9,135 nucleotides of DNA. Source: Actinomycetota bacterium. Lineage in GTDB: Bacteria; Actinomycetota; Thermoleophilia; Gaiellales; Gaiellaceae. A program made the translations under genes and the position numbers. The stretch covers positions 1 through 9,135 of the forward strand of contig PMMN01000081.1 in assembly GCA_003162235.1 (NCBI GenBank), given 5' to 3'. Numbering within the stretch: position 1 is the first letter of the stretch; every line of letters begins with the position of its first letter. Shown in pieces: positions 4,823 through 9,135 of the stretch. The notes beneath the pieces were generated by a model. The model searched no databases and had not been told where the DNA came from. It worked only from the letters and a program-made list of their open reading frames with translations.

Positions 4823-6988
4823 CTGTTCGAAAAACTCGGTAAATTCGTTGTCGCCCATCCGTGGCAGGTAATCGCAGCCTGGGTAGTGGCAATCGCGGTG
4901 ATCGTGCCGATCTCGCCAAAGCTTTCCGAGGTGACGAGCGCCGACCAGGGCAGCTTCGTCCCCGGCTCGTACGAATCGGCAAAGGCCAACGTGGTCGCGA
5001 TGAAGCATTTTGCGGCAGGGTCGGGCGCGACCGCGATGTTCGTCGTTCGCCGCACCGACCGGGCCAAGCTCACCTCTGCCGACCGGGTCCGGATCGGGAA
5101 ACTCGTTCGTGATCTGAAGAGCGCGTCCATCCCGCGTGTCACCGCCGTCGCGACCAGCGACCAGCAGCTCTCACCGAACAAGCGCGCGCAGCTCGTCTCT
5201 GTTGACTTCAAGGGCATCGCCCACGACAAGCCCGTCCAGAACGCCGTCAAGACTCTGCGCCTGAAGGCGCGAGCCTCGCTTGCGGGCAGCAATCTGTCGA
5301 CGCTGCTGACGGGCGAGGCCGCAATCCAGACCGACGGCATGGACGCGGCGCAGTCGGCGATCAAGATCGTCAGCATCGCCACGATCGCGCTGATCATCAT
5401 CCTGCTGGGAGCGGTCTTCCGCGGTCCACTGACGGCGCTGATGCCTGTGGTCGCCATCGCCGGCATCTACTCGCTGACGACGGCGCTGCTCGCCTCGCTG
5501 GCCAAGGTGATCGGTTTCACGCTCGACGACAATCTGACGACGCTGCTCGTCGTCGTCCTGTTCGGAATCGGCACCGACTACGTGCTCTTCCTGCTCTTCC
5601 GCTACCGGGAGCGGTTGCGCGCCGGCGACGATCCGAAAACGGCGATTATCTTCGCGATTGCACGCGTCGGGCAGGCGATCACCTCCTCGGCGCTGGTCGT
5701 CATGTCCGCCTTCCTGGCGCTCCTGCTCTCGTCACTCGGCTCGATGCGCAACATGGCGCCGGGCTTCTTGATCGCAATCTCTCTGATGTTGCTGGCGGCG
5801 CTGACGCTGATCCCGGCTCTGCTCACCCTGATGGGCACGCACGCCTTCTGGCCCTCGAAGGGCTGGAAGAAGGAGCCGGACGCGAAGGTGGCGCGCCGAG
5901 TCGGCAAATTCATCGGCCGCCGCCCCGGGCGAATGGCGCTGATCGTCGCGCCGCTCTTGATCGCGCTCGCCGCGGGCGCCCTGTTCTTCAAGGCCGACTA
6001 CGACATCTCCAGCCAGCTCCCCTCGAACACGGAGTCGGCGAAGGGCTTCACGGCACTCAAACAGTCGTTCCCGGCGGGCGCCCTCAACCCGACGCTCGTC
6101 TACGTCGCCGGCGCCAAGGCCACCGACAAGGCCGGGCTGAACCGGATCGCCAAGCGTTTGCGCGCGGTCAAGGGCGTTGCGAAGGTCGCTCCGGCGCAGA
6201 CGAGCCGCGACGGACAGGCGGCCGTCATTTCGGTCGAGCTGAAGACGAGCCCCTACGACAACGCCGCGCTCGACCTGGCAGGTGGACCGCTGCGACGCGC
6301 GGCGCACGCAAGCGAGAAGGCGGGGACGGTGCTCGTCGGCGGTCAGACCTCAGCCTTTGCCGACGTGCGTTCGGCACTCAATCGCGACTACGGCGTCGTC
6401 TTCCCGGTCGCGGCCCTGATGATCGCGCTGATCCTCGGCATCGTGTTGCGCAGCTTGATCGCGCCGATCGTGCTGCTGATCGCGGTCGTGCTCGGCTTCG
6501 CGGCGACGCTCGGTGCGTCGGTCGGTGTGTTCCAGGGAGTCGAAGGTAAAACCGGCGTCACCTTCTTCCTACCGTTGATGGTCTACCTGTTCGTCATCGC
6601 GATGGGTACCGACTACAACATCCTGATGACGACGCGCCTGCGCGAAGAGGCGCGTGAGGGCAACGACCCGCGGAAGTCGGCCGAGCTCGCAGTCGAGCAC
6701 GCCGCGCCGACTGTTGTTGCGGCGGGCATCATTCTCGCCGGCACCTTCGCCTCGCTGATGCTCGGCGGCATCGGGCTGCTCTCTCAGCTCGGCTTCACGA
6801 TCGCGGTAGGAATCGCGATTGTCTCCTTCGGAATGGCGGCGCTGCTGATCCCGAGCATCGCGGCGCTGCTCGGGCACCTGATCTGGTGGCCCGGCCACTC
6901 CGACACCAGCACCGAGGCGGAGTCGTCGCCGACCGCGGAGCCGCGGTCGCTACCGGCGCTCAAGCCGCAGCCGGTTCCCGACGAGTGA
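4823..6988 (+). CDS. MMPL-family (RND superfamily) membrane transporter
   Basis: A 721-aa proton-driven exporter of the MMPL class, whose members move lipids, lipid-linked compounds or drugs across the inner membrane. It has two similar halves. Helix 1 is near residues 14-33, an extracytoplasmic domain spans about 35-175, and a five-helix block follows with GIGTDYVLFLLFRYRE (D252-Y253). Helix 7 is near 370-390, a second extracytoplasmic domain reaches to about 520, and a final block contains AMGTDYNILMTTRLREE (D597-Y598). These paired Asp-Tyr motifs are the proton-relay residues of MmpL3-type proteins. The Pro-rich tail is cytoplasmic. Start: a CTG at 4823 gives (M)FEKLGKFVVAHPWQVIAAW, the conserved family N-terminus. 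It sits 6 bases after AGGAG and just behind an in-frame TAG at 4811, leaving no ATG/GTG/TTG option. Starting at GTG 4886 would destroy helix 1. Divergent from tetR; cargo unknown. Confidence 0.93.
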   Translation: MFEKLGKFVVAHPWQVIAAWVVAIAVIVPISPKLSEVTSADQGSFVPGSYESAKANVVAMKHFAAGSGATAMFVVRRTDRAKLTSADRVRIGKLVRDLKSASIPRVTAVATSDQQLSPNKRAQLVSVDFKGIAHDKPVQNAVKTLRLKARASLAGSNLSTLLTGEAAIQTDGMDAAQSAIKIVSIATIALIIILLGAVFRGPLTALMPVVAIAGIYSLTTALLASLAKVIGFTLDDNLTTLLVVVLFGIGTDYVLFLLFRYRERLRAGDDPKTAIIFAIARVGQAITSSALVVMSAFLALLLSSLGSMRNMAPGFLIAISLMLLAALTLIPALLTLMGTHAFWPSKGWKKEPDAKVARRVGKFIGRRPGRMALIVAPLLIALAAGALFFKADYDISSQLPSNTESAKGFTALKQSFPAGALNPTLVYVAGAKATDKAGLNRIAKRLRAVKGVAKVAPAQTSRDGQAAVISVELKTSPYDNAALDLAGGPLRRAAHASEKAGTVLVGGQTSAFADVRSALNRDYGVVFPVAALMIALILGIVLRSLIAPIVLLIAVVLGFAATLGASVGVFQGVEGKTGVTFFLPLMVYLFVIAMGTDYNILMTTRLREEAREGNDPRKSAELAVEHAAPTVVAAGIILAGTFASLMLGGIGLLSQLGFTIAVGIAIVSFGMAALLIPSIAALLGHLIWWPGHSDTSTEAESSPTAEPRSLPALKPQPVPDE

Positions 6989-7131
6989 CCGCGCAAGCGG
7001 ACGCTCAGCGGGCGTCGTAAAGAAGACGATCGGCGGATTCTCCACCGGCACAGGCAGCAGGTTGAGGCGCGCGTTTTCAGACAGCGTGCCGGGGCTGGCA
7101 GATCGGGCATGATCTCGTTCGATCCACTTCG

Positions 7132-7695
7132 ATGAAAACCAACGCCGAACAAGCCGATGAGTTCGATGTCCACGAGGTGCCTGCGCGCGAGCCGCTCCGC
7201 TTCGTCGTCCACAAGCACCAGGCCACGCAGCTGCACTACGACCTGCGCCTCGAGCTGGACGGCGTGCTCAAGAGCTGGGCGATCCCGAAAGGGCCGTCGC
7301 TCGAGCCCAGCGACAAGCGCCTGGCGATGGCGGTAGACGACCATCCGCTCGACTACCGGGATTTTGAGGACGTGATCCCCGGGGGCGAGTACGGCGGCGG
7401 CACGGTGATGATCTGGGACGAGGGCACCTTCCTCGCTCTCAACGAGACCGACCGGGAGGGAAGCGAGGAGGCCTTCCGCAACGGGCTCGAGCGGGGACAG
7501 TTCACCTTTATCGTCGCGGGCGAGAAGCTGAAGGGCGAGTTCGCGCTAATCCGCTTCGCGCGCGCCGGCGAAAAGACCTGGTTACTGGTGAAGAAGCGCG
7601 ACCGGTTCGCCTCGACGAAGGACGTGACCGAGCAGGATCGCTCCGTCCGCTCGGGCCGGAGCATGGAAGAGATCCGGGACGGCTCCTGGGCCTAG
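7132..7695 (+). CDS. stand-alone LigD-type DNA 3'-phosphoesterase domain protein
   Basis: A 187-aa protein consisting of essentially one LigD phosphoesterase (PE) domain. In bacterial end-joining this domain trims 3'-phosphate and 3'-ribonucleoside ends to 3'-OH using a metal ion. Visible motifs are FVVHKHQATQLHYDLRLELD (24-43), LKSWAIPKGPS (47-57), VDDHPLDYRDFE (68-79), IPGGEYGGGTVMIWD (82-96), EKLKGEFALIRF and WLLVKKRD. The catalytic and metal residues known from Pseudomonas LigD PE (His42, His48, Asp50, Arg52, His84, Tyr88) all appear at a constant offset of 13: H29, H35, D37, R39, H71, Y75. It should therefore be active. No polymerase or ATP-dependent ligase domain is attached and no Ku gene lies in the window, so it would act on its own or with partners elsewhere. 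ATG 7132 lacks a clear Shine-Dalgarno but gives the usual N-terminal length. Its TAG overlaps the TAG of the opposing gene within CTAG. Confidence 0.92.
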   Translation: MKTNAEQADEFDVHEVPAREPLRFVVHKHQATQLHYDLRLELDGVLKSWAIPKGPSLEPSDKRLAMAVDDHPLDYRDFEDVIPGGEYGGGTVMIWDEGTFLALNETDREGSEEAFRNGLERGQFTFIVAGEKLKGEFALIRFARAGEKTWLLVKKRDRFASTKDVTEQDRSVRSGRSMEEIRDGSWA

Positions 7696-7892
7696 CCCTT
7701 TCGCGCCAGCACGATCACGAACCGCCGCCTTTGGTGCCGTCGCAGTTTGATCTCTCCGAGGCCGGCATCGGTGAGCGTGAGCGACTGCCGGCACTTCACA
7801 CGGCGCCAGCGGCGGTGTGTCTCGGAGCGGGTCGCCTCGCCGTCGAAGTAGCCGCGGCTTGCGGTCTTGCTCTCATGCGGCGGCTCGCCCAC
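7692..7892 (-). CDS. hypothetical small basic protein (66 aa)
   Basis: I do not recognise this gene. It encodes 66 residues, very rich in Arg/Lys, with a central SETHRRWRRVKCRQSLTLTD and a C-terminal GEIKLRRHQRRRFVIVLARK. Such a charge pattern suits nucleic-acid or ribosome binding, but that is only inference. Support for coding: about 85% G/C at third positions, clearly more gene-like than the opposing plus-strand frame over the same bases. It also follows the 143-aa gene on the same strand after 36 bases. The start is GTG at 7892 without a visible Shine-Dalgarno, so the exact start is uncertain. Its stop overlaps the stop of the phosphoesterase gene within CTAG. It could still be a chance open frame. 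Confidence 0.5.
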   Translation of the reverse strand: MGEPPHESKTASRGYFDGEATRSETHRRWRRVKCRQSLTLTDAGLGEIKLRRHQRRRFVIVLARKG

Positions 7893-7928
7893 GGCGGGAC
7901 TTTAGCCGAGCCGGTTTAGCTCGTTTGC

Positions 7929-8360
7929 CTAGGCGGCTGCGCGTCCCTCGTCGTCGCAAGGCGTGGGCGAGATGCACGCCTGCACGACGTACTCTGCGAC
8001 CTCGTAGCCGCGCGGGAGTGCCTCGGCGATCGCCTCGCGTACGAACCAGGCAACGTCGCGCTCGAAGTTCTCGAGCGCGAAGACGAGCTCTGCCGGAGCC
8101 TTCAGGTTCACCCAGACCGGAGTATCGGCGTAGGAAGGGGGAGCCGCGCCGACTTCCAGGCCGAGCTCGCAGGCATACAGAGCCGTCGCCGCTTCGAAGC
8201 GACTTCGCTCCAGCAGGATCGACGTGGCGTCGACCATCACCATCTTCGCGTCGAGCTCGCTCCGCCCGGGCGGAGCGTCGTCTTCGTGCAACATGCCCAG
8301 CATCGGTACGGGCTCCTGGTCGAGGAGGTAGACCCTGCCCTCATCGTTCCATGCGTCCAT
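7929..8360 (-). CDS. hypothetical acidic protein (143 aa), middle gene of a three-gene cluster
   Basis: I do not recognise this protein. From the chosen ATG it has 143 residues and a marked excess of Asp/Glu, with no signal peptide or membrane helix. It begins MDAWNDEGRVYLLDQEPVPM, then has a mixed helix/strand look (SELDAKMVMVDATSILLERS; RFEAATALYACELGLEVG), a TPVWVNLKAPAEL segment, and a helix around FERDVAWFVREAIAEALP near the C-terminus. The start is chosen because a G-rich ribosome binding site (GTGGGGGG) lies 5 bases before this ATG. The in-frame extension to 8471 would run antisense-like through the end of the upstream gene. It begins 20 bases after the stop of the coiled-coil gene and is followed 36 bases later by the small basic gene, so all three are probably co-transcribed. 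Confidence 0.75.
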   Translation of the reverse strand: MDAWNDEGRVYLLDQEPVPMLGMLHEDDAPPGRSELDAKMVMVDATSILLERSRFEAATALYACELGLEVGAAPPSYADTPVWVNLKAPAELVFALENFERDVAWFVREAIAEALPRGYEVAEYVVQACISPTPCDDEGRAAA

Positions 8361-8380
8361 CGATTCCCCCCACTCGATAG

Positions 8381-9135
8381 TCAGTTGATTACCCGCAGCC
8401 TGCCGCTTCCAGCTTCCTTCTTTGACGACGCCTCTTTTGCCTTGGTCTTTCCGAGCTGCTTGGCCCACCAATCGCCCTCACGTCCGGTCAGGTCGCCTTG
8501 TGGCGGACCGACCCAACTCTGCAGATCCTGTTCCTTCTGGGCCAATCGCTCCTCGCCCTCTTCGACCGCGTGCTCGCGTCGCTCCAGGCGCTGCTTGCGC
8601 AGCTCGCAGTCGGCTTCGACCGAGGCGGCCCGGCGTTCCTTGGCGTCGACCTCGGCCTCGCGCTGCTCGAAATCGACGAGCCGCTCTTCGTAGCTGGTCT
8701 CGATCTGCTCCAGCCGCCGCTCCTTGCGCTCGAGCCGGCGCAGCCTTTCTTCAACCAGCTTGTTGGTGCTCTCGATGTCTCGCTCGCGCTCGTCAAGCTC
8801 GCGCTCGCGTTGGCCGAGGTCCGACTCCAGGGTTGCGGCGGCGGCGTTCCGGCGCTCGGCCTCGGTCAGCTTGCGCCGGGCGCCGGCGAGCTGCTTTGCG
8901 ATCTCTTCCTCACGCTCGTCGAGGGCGCGCTCTCGCTCCTCCAGCGAGTCGATGATCGTGATCACGTCGCACACCTTGCCGGGATCGCCGCCGGTCGCCT
9001 CGGCCAGCCGCTCGACGTCGGCCTGAACGACCAGGCGCAACTCCTCGATCTCCTCGTTGCGGGCATCGAGCGAGAGCTCGAGATCGCGCAATTCCTCGCG
9101 CCTCTCGGCTAGCCGGTCGATCGCCAGCGCCAGCG
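8381..9135 (-). CDS. Glu/Arg-rich coiled-coil protein, N-terminus beyond window edge
   Basis: No known family is recognised. The frame is open to the right edge, so the N-terminus is missing; about 251 residues are visible. Nearly all of it is a long charged coiled coil with heptad-like repeats of ERERELDERERDIES, RLRRLERKERRLEQIE and QREAEVDAKERRAASVEADC type. It is broken once near its start by a Gly/Pro-containing turn (ATGGDPGKVCDVITI). The coil stops about 60 residues before the C-terminus. There a distinct tail, QSWVGPPQGDLTGREGDWWA followed by KQLGKTKAKEASSKKEAG, has aromatic residues and a Lys-rich end and may be a docking element. No membrane helix or signal peptide is visible. TTG at 9091 is a possible internal start, but the coil continues upstream of it (ALAIDRLAERREELRDLE), so the true start is outside. 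Stop is 20 bases before the 143-aa gene, suggesting an operon with a joint structural or scaffolding role (inference). Confidence 0.8.
   Translation of the reverse strand, partial: LALAIDRLAERREELRDLELSLDARNEEIEELRLVVQADVERLAEATGGDPGKVCDVITIIDSLEERERALDEREEEIAKQLAGARRKLTEAERRNAAAATLESDLGQRERELDERERDIESTNKLVEERLRRLERKERRLEQIETSYEERLVDFEQREAEVDAKERRAASVEADCELRKQRLERREHAVEEGEERLAQKEQDLQSWVGPPQGDLTGREGDWWAKQLGKTKAKEASSKKEAGSGRLRVIN

Noticed and set aside
4709..5008. N-terminal extension of the tetR reading frame (about 100 extra codons).
   Set aside because: It would run antisense through both promoters and the start of the MMPL gene, and shows no family resemblance. The TetR fold is complete from 4708.
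4762..5466. Minus-strand open frame of about 234 codons opposite the start of the MMPL gene.
   Set aside because: Antisense shadow with Ser/Arg-rich composition, while the plus strand has a well-conserved transporter.
6998..7018. Short hairpin GACGC...GCGTC after the MMPL gene, as a terminator.
   Set aside because: Only 5 bp with no T-run; such stems are common by chance in this GC-rich DNA.
7731..7919. Plus-strand 62-codon frame opposite the small basic gene.
   Set aside because: Its third codon positions correspond to the first positions of the minus frame and are less G/C-biased. The minus frame fits the strand and spacing of its neighbours better.
8498..9112. Long plus-strand open frame (about 200 codons, Leu/Ala-rich) opposite the coiled-coil gene.
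   Set aside because: Antisense of Glu/Arg/Leu-rich heptads automatically gives an open Leu/Ala-rich frame. The minus strand has a clear coiled-coil protein and operon context.

Overview
The window is GC-rich DNA (roughly two thirds G+C, strong G/C preference at third codon positions) from what is probably an actinobacterium. The overall look resembles the deep-branching Thermoleophilia/Solirubrobacterales, but that placement is an impression from gene style, not a search result. No rRNA, tRNA, CRISPR array or insertion sequence is visible.

Left part (1-2146). The C-terminal part of a DHA2-type (EmrB/QacA) multidrug MFS exporter overlaps a downstream TetR-family regulator. They form an efflux/regulator operon cut by the left edge. 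Convergent to it is a small GGQ protein of the ArfB/YaeJ ribosome-rescue family.

Middle-left (2147-3078). This gene-poor, scarred stretch holds a 57-aa Flp-type (type IVb) pilin-like protein with a good ribosome binding site and a terminator-like hairpin behind it. Next come two gene fragments that run into each other at about 2863-2881: a plus-strand remnant resembling the C-terminal part of TadC/TadB (T2SSF) proteins, and a minus-strand N-terminal fragment of an FGxFVGxWD-type protein. This looks like a rearrangement junction in a decayed tad pilus locus.

Centre (3079-6988). A minus-strand extended-SDR (epimerase-like) gene lacks the usual catalytic Tyr. It is followed by a divergent pair: a TetR regulator on the minus strand and a complete MMPL/RND-type membrane transporter on the plus strand. 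The 114 bp between them carries a near-consensus promoter for the transporter (TTGACA, 17 bp, TATGCT), a TATAAT box placed for a leaderless tetR mRNA, and two matching 16-bp inverted repeats (core GGACA-N4-TGTCC) plus a third imperfect one. The likely reading is that TetR represses itself and the transporter, probably with release by a lipophilic ligand. The transporter most likely starts at a CTG codon.

Right part (7132-9135). A free-standing LigD-type 3'-phosphoesterase domain protein has all its recognisable catalytic residues. It meets, tail to tail and sharing a CTAG stop overlap, a compact minus-strand cluster of three unrecognised genes: a long Glu/Arg-rich coiled-coil protein (running off the right edge), a 143-aa acidic protein and a 66-aa very basic protein. 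This cluster is the part of the window with the least known function.
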